64,000 nt of DNA, from the NCBI GenBank assembly GCA_044226845.1, contig JBGAGG010000004.1, forward strand, positions 245,826 through 309,825, written 5' to 3'. Within the stretch, counting starts at the first letter, position 1. Every line of letters starts with the position of its first letter. This DNA is from JAFDZO01 sp044226845 (GTDB lineage Bacteria; Bacteroidota; Ignavibacteria; Tepidaquicellales; Tepidaquicellaceae). Both the position numbers and the translations under genes were made by a program. The notes beneath the pieces were generated by a model that saw nothing but the letters and a program-made list of their open reading frames with translations, did no database searches and had not been told where the DNA came from. This document shows positions 8,036 through 16,156 of this stretch, one piece after another.

Positions 8036-9439
8036 TTATTTTACTACAATCATTTTTTTCATTGAAGTAAAATTATCTGCTTTTATCCTATAGAAGTAAG
8101 TTCCTGATGAAAATCCTGTGGCATCAAATTTAAATTGATAATATCCCGCCGTCAGCTGCTGATTAACAATTGAAGATACTTCCCTTCCCATTATATCAAA
8201 AACTTTTAGCTCTACAAATAAATTTAGCGGAAGCTCGAACGAAATATTCGTTACAGGATTAAATGGATTCGGAAAATTCTGCGATAAACTGAATTGCTTC
8301 GGTGTGCCAACTACAACTTCATTTGCAAGTTCGTAATATTTATAATTACCGTTTAAATCCACTTGCTTTAATCTGTAAGAATAGTTACCCGTCTGTAAAT
8401 TTGCATCCTGGAATGAATAACTGTGCGTATTGTTTGAACTTCCCAATCCGTTCACAAAAGAAATTTCTTTATATTCCCCTGCAGATTTTCTTTCAACTGA
8501 AAATCCTTTGTTGTTAAGTTCAAACCCCGTGCTCCAGATAAGTTTCACTGAATTTCTGGTAACATCTGAGCTGAAATTTAATAATTCAACAGGAAGAGAA
8601 GAATCCCAGTTAATTGCAACACCCTGCGGATAAGGTATGCCTGTAAACAACTGCGTAATTGAACCACCCGCTGTAGTGGCGCGGGATATATCCTGGGTAG
8701 CATTATCCGTCCAGTAAATTAAGGAGCCGGCGGCATTAATTACTATGCCGCGCGGGTTGCCTGTCAATCCCGTTACTACATCTGTCTTTGTAACTGGTAA
8801 CGTGTTTACATTACCTTTTTGAATTTTATCAACACCTGAATCAATCCAGTAAATGTTATTATCAAGATAGTTAAAAGCTATACCCCAAACCTGATTCAGT
8901 GAAGTTACAACATCCTCCAGATTAGAGCCGTCAATATTACATCTCATAATTTTTTTCATACCAACACCGTTATCTGCAAAATACAATTTTCCTCCGTAAA
9001 GATCATATGCAACATAACCGGGTGATACAAGACCTGTCGAAACAATATCTGTTATTCCCGTCCCTGTAAGCGTAGACCTTTGGATTTTTTTCGTAGAGTT
9101 ATCTGCCCAGAACATTCTGTTGTTATTGCCGTCTATTGCAATTCCTCTTGGTCCTGCAATGCCGTCGGCAGAAGAAAGTATAGGTGTAACAACCAAAGAA
9201 CCAAGATCGATTTTTTTAATTGTTGATGCTGCAAAATCCGTCCAGTATAATTCATTAGCATCCATGTCGGTTGCAAGAGCATAACCTGATGCTATACCGG
9301 TAAGAATATCGGTTGTAATCCCTGAACCGTCTATATTATGCTCTTGTAGTTTTCCGGAAGAGCCGTCTGTCCAGTATATTTTTTGCGCAAATGTTTCCGA
9401 GAAAATAAAAAGTAAAAGTACTATAAAATATTTTTTCAT
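8036..9439 (-). CDS. secreted YWTD (LDL-receptor type) propeller with type IX sorting domain
   Basis: I place the start at 9439 rather than an upstream ATG at 9469, because the signal peptide MKKYFIVLLLFIFSETFAQ begins there; the product is 467 residues. Six YWTD-like blades occupy residues 20-280 (IYWTDGSSGKLQ, LYWTDFAASTIKK, MFWADNSTKKIQ, LYFADNG, IYWIDSGVDKIQ, IYWTDNATQDI), a complete six-bladed propeller. A fibronectin-like linker follows (PVELLNFSS to NYKYYELANE). The C terminus is a type IX sorting domain (FSLSQNFPNPFNPVTNI to MKKMIVVK). Role unknown; probably surface binding. Confidence 0.85.
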   Translation of the reverse strand: MKKYFIVLLLFIFSETFAQKIYWTDGSSGKLQEHNIDGSGITTDILTGIASGYALATDMDANELYWTDFAASTIKKIDLGSLVVTPILSSADGIAGPRGIAIDGNNNRMFWADNSTKKIQRSTLTGTGITDIVSTGLVSPGYVAYDLYGGKLYFADNGVGMKKIMRCNIDGSNLEDVVTSLNQVWGIAFNYLDNNIYWIDSGVDKIQKGNVNTLPVTKTDVVTGLTGNPRGIVINAAGSLIYWTDNATQDISRATTAGGSITQLFTGIPYPQGVAINWDSSLPVELLNFSSDVTRNSVKLIWSTGFELNNKGFSVERKSAGEYKEISFVNGLGSSNNTHSYSFQDANLQTGNYSYRLKQVDLNGNYKYYELANEVVVGTPKQFSLSQNFPNPFNPVTNISFELPLNLFVELKVFDIMGREVSSIVNQQLTAGYYQFKFDATGFSSGTYFYRIKADNFTSMKKMIVVK

Positions 9440-9486
9440 GACACAAAATTTTCTTTTAAAAAAGATCATTAAAATTTTATTGCAAA

Positions 9487-10215
9487 TTAGTTTTGTAAAG
9501 GGAAAATCCCAAACATAGCAATAGAGAAGTTAATCGCCAGGCAAGGCTGTATATTAGAATGCGGCTGGTTTCCCCCTGACATCCCCATTGAGGATGTATT
9601 AAGAATTCCGTTCGATGATGATGCATATGAATCTATACCATCAGCATTTTGTGAAACATAATTATTAGAAGGACTTAAAAAAGAACCTGATGTAGTGCTT
9701 GCATTTATTGAATGATTATGCGCCGGTATCTGATTTGTTGTTAATGTAACTGCTTCAGTTCCTCCTGACTGCCCCATGAAATAAGAACTTAAACCTGGAC
9801 CCTGCCCCTGATGAACCGGCACTCTGCTTCTTAAATCCGGAAGAGCAAAATTTGTTTCTCCATTTCCGCCGAATGTAGTGCCAATAAGCTGGAATAAAGC
9901 CTCGTTATCGAGAATTGGTATTATCTGACCGTTACATAATAGCCAACCTGAAGGAGCATAATTAAAACTTGCCATCATTATATTTCCTATAAATGGCTGA
10001 GAACCGCCGCTTGGAATATAATCTTTAATTATTTCGCCGTTACGCTTCACATAAATAAAGCCTGTTTTAGATTTAACATCTGCAAATAGGTTTCCCGGAT
10101 TAGCAGCTAATCCTAATGCAAAGATTGAACCGATTGATTTCATCATAAAATTTCTTCTGCCGGAATCCTTTTGAAAATTTTTTTCAGTTTTATTATTCTT
10201 TTTGAAGAAGTTCAT
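9487..10215 (-). CDS. exported tail-collar-domain protein 1
   Basis: The 242-residue protein has a twin-arginine-like signal (RRNFMMKS followed by a hydrophobic stretch, residues 21-45). A phage tail collar domain follows at about residues 75-140 (ASFNYAPSGWLLCNGQ, FGGNGETNFALPDLRSRVP). The C-terminal part is His/Ser-rich (IPAHNHSINAS) and ends in a conserved IQPCLAINFSIAMFGIFP. Relatives are bacterial microcystin-dependent-protein-like (MdpB) proteins of uncertain role, not necessarily phage proteins. It is the last of three tandem paralogs reading on the minus strand, with gaps of 23-34 bases, so they probably form an operon. Confidence 0.8.
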   Translation of the reverse strand: MNFFKKNNKTEKNFQKDSGRRNFMMKSIGSIFALGLAANPGNLFADVKSKTGFIYVKRNGEIIKDYIPSGGSQPFIGNIMMASFNYAPSGWLLCNGQIIPILDNEALFQLIGTTFGGNGETNFALPDLRSRVPVHQGQGPGLSSYFMGQSGGTEAVTLTTNQIPAHNHSINASTTSGSFLSPSNNYVSQNADGIDSYASSSNGILNTSSMGMSGGNQPHSNIQPCLAINFSIAMFGIFPLQN

Positions 10216-10238
10216 AGTTTTAAAATTTAATTTTTATT

Positions 10239-10964
10239 TTAACTTTGTGAAGGAAATATTCCCTGCAGAGCAATACAATAATTTAAAGTAAGATAAGGCT
10301 GTATATTTGTATGAGCCTGATTTCCTCCTGTATTTGTTACAGTTGAGGGATTTAAAGTAGTATTACTTGAACCTGCATATGATTTCACACCCTCGCCATA
10401 TGCTGCAAAATAATTATTAGCGGGGTCAGATTGTGGACCCACACTTGAACTTCCGCTTAAACTATGATTATGTGCAGGAAGCTGAGATGTTAAAAGTGTT
10501 ACAGTTTCAGTTCCGGTTACCTCTCCAATTGTATAATTGGAAAGTCCGGCTCCTTGTCCGTAACAAAGCGGTGCACGCCCCCGCAAATCAGGCAGAGCAA
10601 AATTTTGAACACCATTACCACCGTAAAAAGTGCCAAGAAGCGCAAACAACCCATTATTTTGTGCAATAGATAAAATCTGCCCATTGCACTGCGCCCAATT
10701 CCTTGGAGCAAAGCTAAATGGAAAAATTCCTATCTCACCTAAATATGGAGAATCTCCTGCAGAAGGCTTATAGTTATTAATAACTTCTCCATTTTGCTTT
10801 ATATATAAAAACCCGGTTTTTGACTTTATAGCAAATAATTCTTCAGCTTTGCTGAGGACTGCAACTCCAAAAAGTGCTGCCATTGATTTCATGATAAAAT
10901 TTCTTCTATCCTTTGTTTTACTTTTTAAAGGATCCAGTATATATTTATTATTCAAAAGACTCAT
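10239..10964 (-). CDS. exported tail-collar-domain protein 2
   Basis: The 241-residue paralog shares the architecture of its neighbours. A twin-arginine-like signal (RRNFIMKSMAALFGVAVLS) lies near residues 21-40. A lead-in with YIKQNGEVINNYKPSAG is followed by the collar domain (FAPRNWAQCNGQ, FYGGNGVQNFALPDLRGRAP). The C-terminal region is rich in Gly/Ser and His (LPAHNHSLSGSS), ending in QPYLTLNYCIALQGIFP. No other phage structural genes lie nearby, which speaks against a prophage. Function unknown; export by Tat is inferred from the motif. Confidence 0.8.
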   Translation of the reverse strand: MSLLNNKYILDPLKSKTKDRRNFIMKSMAALFGVAVLSKAEELFAIKSKTGFLYIKQNGEVINNYKPSAGDSPYLGEIGIFPFSFAPRNWAQCNGQILSIAQNNGLFALLGTFYGGNGVQNFALPDLRGRAPLCYGQGAGLSNYTIGEVTGTETVTLLTSQLPAHNHSLSGSSSVGPQSDPANNYFAAYGEGVKSYAGSSNTTLNPSTVTNTGGNQAHTNIQPYLTLNYCIALQGIFPSQS

Positions 10965-10998
10965 ATTATTTTTTTAAAATTATAAATGATTTACTTTT

Positions 10999-11727
10999 TT
11001 AAGGACGGGAAGGAAATAATCCCTGTGTTGCAATGCAAAAGTTTATAGAAAGTACAGGCTGAATATTATTATGTGCATTACCGGAGCCTGTATCACCAAC
11101 AGCAGAGCTGTTTAATAATAAATTGGGGGTATCTGCGTATGCTCCTATACCCTCTGCATTTTGCGCCGGATAAGAATTTGAAGGATTCGGCGTAGTTCCT
11201 ATACCCGAGTTAATACCAATAGAATGCGTATGAGAAGGAATTTCTGAGCTCTGCAAAATTATGCTTTCATCCCCGGTCGTCTCTCCGATAATATAATTTG
11301 AAAGACCTGACCCCTGTCCCATATGAACAGGAATTCTTCCACGAAAATCCGGAAGCGCAAATGTTGTAGTGCCGTTTCCACCATAATAATTGCTAAGAAG
11401 AGAGAACAATGCCGTATTTCCGTTAATGTTAAGTATCTGCCCATTGCATTTAGCCCAGCCTATTGGTGCAAAGCTGAAACCAAAAATATTTATCTGACCT
11501 ATATAAGGCTCGGAGTCCCCCATAGGCTGATAATCATTAATCACTTCACCATTTTGCTTTACATATATATATCCGGTTTTTGATTCCATAGAAAATAAAT
11601 CTTCGGCATTTGAAAGAACTGCAGCACCGAATAAAACGGCAAGAGAATTCCGTATAAAGCTTCGCCTTGCTTCATTCTCTTTTTTGTAGAGAGGATTTAG
11701 AAGAATTTTTTTCTTAAAAAGATTCAT
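10999..11727 (-). CDS. exported tail-collar-domain protein 3 (first in the tandem)
   Basis: The 242-residue paralog is the promoter-proximal member. Its signal has the RR pair (ARRSFIRNSLAVLFGAAVLS) but lacks the usual Lys after the hydrophobic position, so Tat dependence is less certain. The collar domain is intact (FAPIGWAKCNGQ, YYGGNGTTTFALPDFRGRIP). The C-terminal segment has IPSHTHSIGINS and ends QPVLSINFCIATQGLFP. The three copies are alike throughout but not identical, so the triplication is not very recent. Confidence 0.8.
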   Translation of the reverse strand: MNLFKKKILLNPLYKKENEARRSFIRNSLAVLFGAAVLSNAEDLFSMESKTGYIYVKQNGEVINDYQPMGDSEPYIGQINIFGFSFAPIGWAKCNGQILNINGNTALFSLLSNYYGGNGTTTFALPDFRGRIPVHMGQGSGLSNYIIGETTGDESIILQSSEIPSHTHSIGINSGIGTTPNPSNSYPAQNAEGIGAYADTPNLLLNSSAVGDTGSGNAHNNIQPVLSINFCIATQGLFPSRP

Positions 11728-12131
11728 CGGGTAATTTTTAAATTTGGTAAAATATTAACGATAAGAAAATTTGGATATTCTTAGGGAGTTATTTAGCTAA
11801 CATGCTAAATTTTCTTTCGTGTTACTGTTGTTAATTTGGGATAAACGGAGTAACGAAAGCTATAGGGGGAAAAATATGTATGTGCTGATGAGAATTTATA
11901 AAAAGTTTTTGAAATAAAAAACACGATATTTAATATTAATAATTTTTATTTTTAAATTTTTAATTTTTAATTTTGCAGAAAGGTTAAAAAATATTTTAAA
12001 AGTAAGATGTAATTATAAAAGCTTTAATATACTTACAAAGTAAAATCGCAGAAATTATATTTTTAAATGAGTGATAATGTTAATTTTTTTTTGTTAAATT
12101 TGTAAAACCGTAGAAAGTAAAAATTTCAATC
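11728..12131. other. gene-free AT-rich region
   Basis: The interval separates the divergent collar cluster and the barrel gene. I see no ORF of note, no tRNA and no strong hairpin. There are long A/T runs (around 11930-11980), and a TAAATTTG box at 12095-12102 that matches the -7 consensus for the downstream gene but has no clear TTG 20 bases before it. Confidence 0.5.
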
Positions 12132-12824
12132 ATGAAAAAAATAGTTATCTCCCTGATAGTTATGTTCATTTCCCTTGGAAATATAAAGGCGCAAGGTCTT
12201 TATACTTTCGCAGATAAAACAACTACTATAGGAATAAGCGGCGGAGGTTATACTTTAAATAACAGCAGCAACTACGGACCCACCGGTGAAATTGTTTTAT
12301 GTATCAATGGTGCTTTCGATATAGGCGGAAGATTTGCTTACCGTCAGTTTTTCCCTGACCAGAATCCGGGACAAACAGGTTTCATGTCGGATAATAAATA
12401 CTCTGCATTTATAAACTGGTATATGGTAAAGTGCAACCTATCAAAAATTAAAATTATTTTTGCTATCGGAGCAGAGGGCTCCTATAATAAAGATAATTTA
12501 GTTACAAACGTAGAGGGCTTGAATGTTTATACTGCAAATGTAAACGGAACTTTCGGAATGAGATTTGACTTCGCAAAGAAGAAAATGTTCCTGCTGCCTA
12601 ATATTGTTCTTGGTACAGAATTTTTCAGAAGATATACTACCGATGGTGTAAATGAAAGACAAGCTGCTTTCAATCAGACTATTTACGGAATTTCAAGAAT
12701 AGGATTTGACTGGGGAATAACAATCGGACAGTCTTCATCTATTGTTGCTTCATTCAAAAGAAAAGACGAAGGAAGATTCGGTCTGGGATTTTCAGGTGAT
12801 TTAAGAGTTGTGATGGGATTTTAA
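12132..12824 (+). CDS. outer-membrane beta-barrel-like protein
   Basis: The 230-residue product has a signal peptide (MKKIVISLIVMFISLGNIKAQ). The remainder alternates hydrophobic and polar residues with many Gly and aromatic residues (IVLCINGAFDIGGRFAYRQF, FGMRFDFAKKKMFLLPNIVL) and ends in a beta strand finishing VVMGF with a terminal Phe. This is the usual signature of an 8-10 strand outer-membrane barrel. No specific family recognised. It stands alone and has its own terminator. Confidence 0.6.
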   Translation: MKKIVISLIVMFISLGNIKAQGLYTFADKTTTIGISGGGYTLNNSSNYGPTGEIVLCINGAFDIGGRFAYRQFFPDQNPGQTGFMSDNKYSAFINWYMVKCNLSKIKIIFAIGAEGSYNKDNLVTNVEGLNVYTANVNGTFGMRFDFAKKKMFLLPNIVLGTEFFRRYTTDGVNERQAAFNQTIYGISRIGFDWGITIGQSSSIVASFKRKDEGRFGLGFSGDLRVVMGF

Positions 12825-12853
12825 AACACGCAAATAAATTTTATATGTAACAC

Positions 12854-12884
12854 AAAAGGGAGCTTATGGTTCCCTTTTTGTTTT
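12854..12884 (+). terminator. intrinsic terminator
   Basis: AAAAGGGA (12854-12861) pairs with TCCCTTTT (12871-12878), and a T-rich tail follows. It lies 30 bases after the beta-barrel gene. Confidence 0.7.
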
Positions 12885-12897
12885 ATAAAAATTGTTA

Positions 12898-13437
12898 CTA
12901 AACTGCCTGCATTTTTCTTATAAGTCTTATCTGTCCTCTGTGATTTATCTCATCTTCAAAAACGTGATACCAGTCGAAGTAATTATTTCCTTCTCCTCCA
13001 AATACCGGCGAAAATACTTTTGGCTTTAACAGCCAATCATCATCATATTTAGAGAATTCTTCAAGTGTTATATTTCGCTCTCTAGCTAATTCATCGAGAT
13101 AATATTCTAATGGATTTCCTTTTATTTTTTCTCTTCCTAAATCCCCTAAATCCAGAGCAGGTTTAATCGGTTCTATTTCTTCTTCAGTCATTTCCCTGCC
13201 CTCAAAAGTATAAACCTGATACCACTTATCAACTGCGGCAATGTGCGCAAGCAGTGCGCCTATTGAATTTGATGTTTCACTGAACTGATAATCAAGCTGC
13301 TCGGTAGATAATCCTTTAACACTTTGAAGAGTTGTAACTCGCGCATAATTCATCATAATAATAAGATGACTCATAATTGGAGTAAAGCCGTCTAATGGTT
13401 GTATGATGTAAGGATTTTCAATTATAACTTCTTTCAT
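12898..13437 (-). CDS. DinB-fold protein
   Basis: The 179-residue protein belongs to the DinB/YfiT-like four-helix-bundle superfamily. The likely metal-binding histidines are at LLAHIAAVDKWYQ and in YHVFEDEINHRGQI, the pattern expected for this fold. Family members include thiol-dependent transferases and many proteins of unknown activity, often linked to stress or drug modification. Cytoplasmic. It stands alone downstream of the sigma-factor terminator. Confidence 0.75.
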   Translation of the reverse strand: MKEVIIENPYIIQPLDGFTPIMSHLIIMMNYARVTTLQSVKGLSTEQLDYQFSETSNSIGALLAHIAAVDKWYQVYTFEGREMTEEEIEPIKPALDLGDLGREKIKGNPLEYYLDELARERNITLEEFSKYDDDWLLKPKVFSPVFGGEGNNYFDWYHVFEDEINHRGQIRLIRKMQAV

Positions 13438-13491
13438 AGGGAAAATTTCAAGAAATATAAATTAAATTAGATTTGTTTAACAGGTGAAAAC

Positions 13492-13527
13492 AAAAAACCC
13501 GAAATCGTTTTCACAATTTCGGGTTTT
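13492..13527 (-). terminator. intrinsic terminator of the sigma-factor gene
   Basis: On the minus strand AACCCGAAAT pairs with ATTTCGGGTT, followed by TTTTTTG. It lies 24 bases past the sigma-factor stop codon and would end the ribosomal-to-sigma transcription run. Confidence 0.75.
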
Positions 13528-13550
13528 CAATTTCGTATGAATAATTATTT

Positions 13551-14408
13551 TTACTGTCCTAAGTAAGCTTTAAGACCTTTGCTTCTTGAAGCCTGTCTTA
13601 ATCTTCTTATCGCTTTTTCTTTTATCTGTCTTACTCTTTCTCTGGTGAGTTTGTATTTATCACCGATTTCTTCAAGTGTAAGCGGATTTTCTTTTTCAAG
13701 TCCGTAGTATAATTTCACAACTTCTTTTTCTCTCTGTGAAAGCGTATCTAAAGCTCTTTCAATTTCAATTCTTAAAGAGTCCTTCAGCAATTCAGTATCA
13801 GGCTGCTTTTCTTTCTTATCAGGCATTATATCGATAAGCTTTGTATCTTCGCCGTGAATAGATGGAGCATCCATTGAAACGTGACCGCCTGAGTTCTTCA
13901 GAGTTTCCTGTACTTCGTAAACTGACATATCGAGCTGCTCTGCAATTTCAAGAACGTTTGGCGCTCTTTCATTTGCCTGTTCAAGCTCGCTGATTGTTTT
14001 TGCAATCTTGCTCTTCTGCTGAACGATGTTAAGCGGCAATCTTACAACTCGTGACTGTTCTGCCAGTGCCTGTAAAATTGACTGTCTTATCCACCATACT
14101 GCATAGGAGATAAATTTAAATCCTCTTGTTTCATCGAATTTCTTAGCTGCCTTAATAAGTCCGAGGTTACCTTCATTGATTAAATCATTCAATGATAAGC
14201 CCTGATTCTGGTATTGTTTCGCTACTGATACTACGAACCTTAGATTCGCCTTTACAAGAAGATCGAGCGCTTTCTTATCACCTTTTTTTATTCTTTTTGC
14301 GCAGTCAATTTCCTGATCTACGGTTAAAGGTGTTGTTTTGCTGATTTCTTTTAAATAAATATCAGTGGATTGGTTTTCCCTGCTTGTATATTGTTTGCCT
14401 AATTTCAT
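13551..14408 (-). CDS. rpoD: primary-type sigma-70 factor, short Bacteroidota form
   Basis: The 285-residue protein has sigma region 1.2 (IYLKEISKTTPLTVDQEI, ~18-35), region 2 (NLRFVVSVAKQYQNQGLSLNDL; YAVWWIRQSILQAL, ~56-115), region 3 and region 4 with the helix-turn-helix (LTLEEIGDKYKLTRERVRQI, ~243-262). It lacks region 1.1 and the long non-conserved insert of proteobacterial RpoD. This length and make-up fit the known primary sigma of Bacteroidota, which reads TTG/TAnnTTTG promoters of the kind seen elsewhere here. It lies 29 bases downstream of the PIN gene and probably shares its transcript. A second, alternative group-2 sigma cannot be excluded. Confidence 0.85.
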   Translation of the reverse strand: MKLGKQYTSRENQSTDIYLKEISKTTPLTVDQEIDCAKRIKKGDKKALDLLVKANLRFVVSVAKQYQNQGLSLNDLINEGNLGLIKAAKKFDETRGFKFISYAVWWIRQSILQALAEQSRVVRLPLNIVQQKSKIAKTISELEQANERAPNVLEIAEQLDMSVYEVQETLKNSGGHVSMDAPSIHGEDTKLIDIMPDKKEKQPDTELLKDSLRIEIERALDTLSQREKEVVKLYYGLEKENPLTLEEIGDKYKLTRERVRQIKEKAIRRLRQASRSKGLKAYLGQ

Positions 14409-14437
14409 TTAAATTAAATTGGCTTTTAAAATTACTC

Positions 14438-14872
14438 TTACTGAAAATTACTATTGCTAAAAATTAATTGTGGTGTATTATACTGCTGTATTATATGTGG
14501 TCGTACAATTTTTATTCCATATTTCTCTGCATATTCACTCTTCATATTTGTAAACGAAACAATCGGAAGTTTAGTTTCGATTAGAATCGCCGTTACACAT
14601 GCTTCTCTGTAGTTTACATTATCTTTCAGAAGCTTCCCGATAGTGTGAGAGTACTTATAAGGTATTCCCAGAACTCCCGAACCGAAGAAAGACTGCTTTG
14701 CATTTTCTTCCTGTTCTTTTGTTTCGCACTTTGCAAAAACTTCCGAAGCATTAATGACTGAAGTATAGCAGTCAAATAAGCTTAAACATTTTAAAAGAAC
14801 TGAATCTTCATTACCTTGAAGATGTTTCAGATAAACATCGGTATCAAGAAAAACTTCGAATTCACTTTTCAT
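14438..14872 (-). CDS. PIN-domain protein, possible toxin nuclease
   Basis: The 144-residue protein has a PIN-like layout. Acidic residues fall at Asp10/Asp12 (FLDTDVYLKH) and Glu44 (NASEVFAK), and a C-terminal block NYREACVTAILIETKLPIVSFTN is reminiscent of the third acidic and TN motifs. The usual third Asp seems replaced by Glu. PIN proteins are Mg-dependent RNases, often VapC toxins. The start codon overlaps the stop of the preceding ORF (ATGA), typical of coupled antitoxin-toxin pairs. Its position between rplW and a sigma-factor gene is unusual. Toxin function is inference. Confidence 0.6.
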   Translation of the reverse strand: MKSEFEVFLDTDVYLKHLQGNEDSVLLKCLSLFDCYTSVINASEVFAKCETKEQEENAKQSFFGSGVLGIPYKYSHTIGKLLKDNVNYREACVTAILIETKLPIVSFTNMKSEYAEKYGIKIVRPHIIQQYNTPQLIFSNSNFQ

Positions 14873-15186
14873 TCTACTTCCTGATCTTTTTTAAAAGCGC
14901 CGAAAGAATTTAGCAATAAAAAAGTAGAATTTTCATCCAGATTTAATTTCTTTGATAAAAATTCTACTTGTGAACTCTTGTTATCAGCAATTTCTAATTT
15001 GCTTTGAGAATTATTTTGTTTCTTCACAGAAAGAACGATCAGCTCAACATCTTCATCATCACCTTTGTTATCATCATTTGAATCTTTTTGTATCTCATCA
15101 TAACATCCGGCTAATTCTTCTTTATTAAAAAGAAGTTCACCTTTGCTGTTCAGCTTTGCTCTGACTCTATTAAGCTTCTGTGCCAA
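14869..15186 (-). CDS. short acidic ORF, possible antitoxin of the PIN gene
   Basis: The 105-residue product starts at TTG inside the 3' end of rplW (17-base overlap) and ends overlapping the PIN gene by 4 bases, so all three appear translationally coupled. The N terminus is basic (MAQKLNRVRAKLNSKGELL), followed by an acidic stretch (DSNDDNKGDDEDVELIVLSV) and a helical C terminus. It does not resemble ribosomal protein L2 or any other S10-cluster protein. An AbrB- or Phd-like antitoxin role is only suggested by position and size. The precise start is uncertain. Confidence 0.5.
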   Translation of the reverse strand: MAQKLNRVRAKLNSKGELLFNKEELAGCYDEIQKDSNDDNKGDDEDVELIVLSVKKQNNSQSKLEIADNKSSQVEFLSKKLNLDENSTFLLLNSFGAFKKDQEVE

Positions 15187-15466
15187 AGAAGTCTATTTTA
15201 TCTTCTTTATGCAGAGTAACGAATGCTTTTTTCTTATCAGAACGGAATCCTTCAAATCTTCCTTTTTTAGTGAACTGAGATTTAGCTTTACCCTTCGCAA
15301 CAGAAGTAGTAACGCCTGTAACTCTCACTTTGAATCTTTTTTCAACAGCATTTGCGATTTCGATTTTATTCGAATCTTTGGAAACTTCAAATACATATTT
15401 GTTAAGATTCTCAGAAAGTGAAGTATTTTTTTCTGTGATTAACGGTTTTATTAAAATTGATTTCAT
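15170..15466 (-). CDS. rplW: 50S ribosomal protein L23
   Basis: At 98 residues this has the normal length. The family motif is clear: ILIKPLITEKNTSLSE at the N terminus, YVFEVSKDSNKIEIANAVEK, and the basic loop GVTTSVAKGKAK. L23 binds 23S rRNA at the polypeptide exit and docks trigger factor and SRP. It follows rplD by 29 bases as in other S10 operons. The unusual point is what follows: no rplB but an unrelated short ORF overlapping its end. Confidence 0.95.
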   Translation of the reverse strand: MKSILIKPLITEKNTSLSENLNKYVFEVSKDSNKIEIANAVEKRFKVRVTGVTTSVAKGKAKSQFTKKGRFEGFRSDKKKAFVTLHKEDKIDFFGTEA

Positions 15467-15495
15467 ATCTTAAACTTAAAATGTGTTCCTAAATT

Positions 15496-16122
15496 TTATG
15501 ACAAACTTTTGCACAAAGAATCTACTGCTGATTTTTGCATAACAATCATTTTGTTGTCAAGCAATTCATACGTTGCAGCTAAGTCAGAAATAACAATATT
15601 GCACTTAGGCATATTTCTTCCTGATTTATAAACGTTATCATTTTTTCCGCCGAGAAGTATCAATGTCTTTGTAGTATCGAGCTTCAGAGCTTTGAGAATA
15701 TTGTTCAGTTGTGATGTTTTCGGTGCGTCAAAAGAAAAATCCTCAACAATCATTATCTGATTTTCTTTTGCCTTCATGCTAAGCGCGCTTTTTCTTGCAA
15801 GTCTTGCTGCCTTCTTTGGAAGGGAAAGCTTGTAGGTATGCGGTTTAGGGCCGTGGATGTTACCGCCGCCCGGCATCAAAGGAGAACGGTTTGTTCCTCT
15901 TCTTGCGCCGCCTGTACCTTTTTGTCTGAACGGTTTTTTACCGCCGCCGCGTACTTCTGCTCTTTGCTTTGTCTTTGCAGTTCCTTGTCTCTGGTTAGAG
16001 AGATAAGTTCTTACTGCCATATAAATCAAATGCTGATTTGGCTCGACTTCAAAAATGTCTGAAGGTAATGTTACTTTCTCGCTTGATTGAGAACCGTCGA
16101 GTTTATATACGTTAAGTTCCAT
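15496..16122 (-). CDS. rplD: 50S ribosomal protein L4
   Basis: The 208-residue L4 has the long basic loop with RQGTAKTKQRAEVRGGGKKP, FRQKGTGGARRG and RSPLMPGGG (residues ~43-95), which reaches into the exit tunnel. The globular part ends VMQKSAVDSL. L4 assembles early on 23S rRNA and in some bacteria represses its own operon. Order rplC-rplD-rplW is standard. Start ATG at 16122 gives the normal N terminus MELNVYKLDG. Confidence 0.95.
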   Translation of the reverse strand: MELNVYKLDGSQSSEKVTLPSDIFEVEPNQHLIYMAVRTYLSNQRQGTAKTKQRAEVRGGGKKPFRQKGTGGARRGTNRSPLMPGGGNIHGPKPHTYKLSLPKKAARLARKSALSMKAKENQIMIVEDFSFDAPKTSQLNNILKALKLDTTKTLILLGGKNDNVYKSGRNMPKCNIVISDLAATYELLDNKMIVMQKSAVDSLCKSLS

Positions 16123-16156
16123 AATTTTTATAAATGATTGCTATTGCGTGATAAAA

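Noticed and set aside
9437..9469. Start of the YWTD propeller at 9469
   Set aside because: The first ten residues are basic and polar and precede a second Met that begins a normal signal peptide.
9487..11727. A prophage or tailocin remnant, suggested by tail-collar domains
   Set aside because: No capsid, terminase, sheath, integrase or lysis gene is near, and the proteins carry export signals not used by phage tails.
14869..15186. The 105-aa ORF after rplW as a truncated rplB (L2)
   Set aside because: None of the L2 motifs (GRNNxGRIT-like or the RGVAMNPVDHPHGGGEG block) is present; it is acidic and short.
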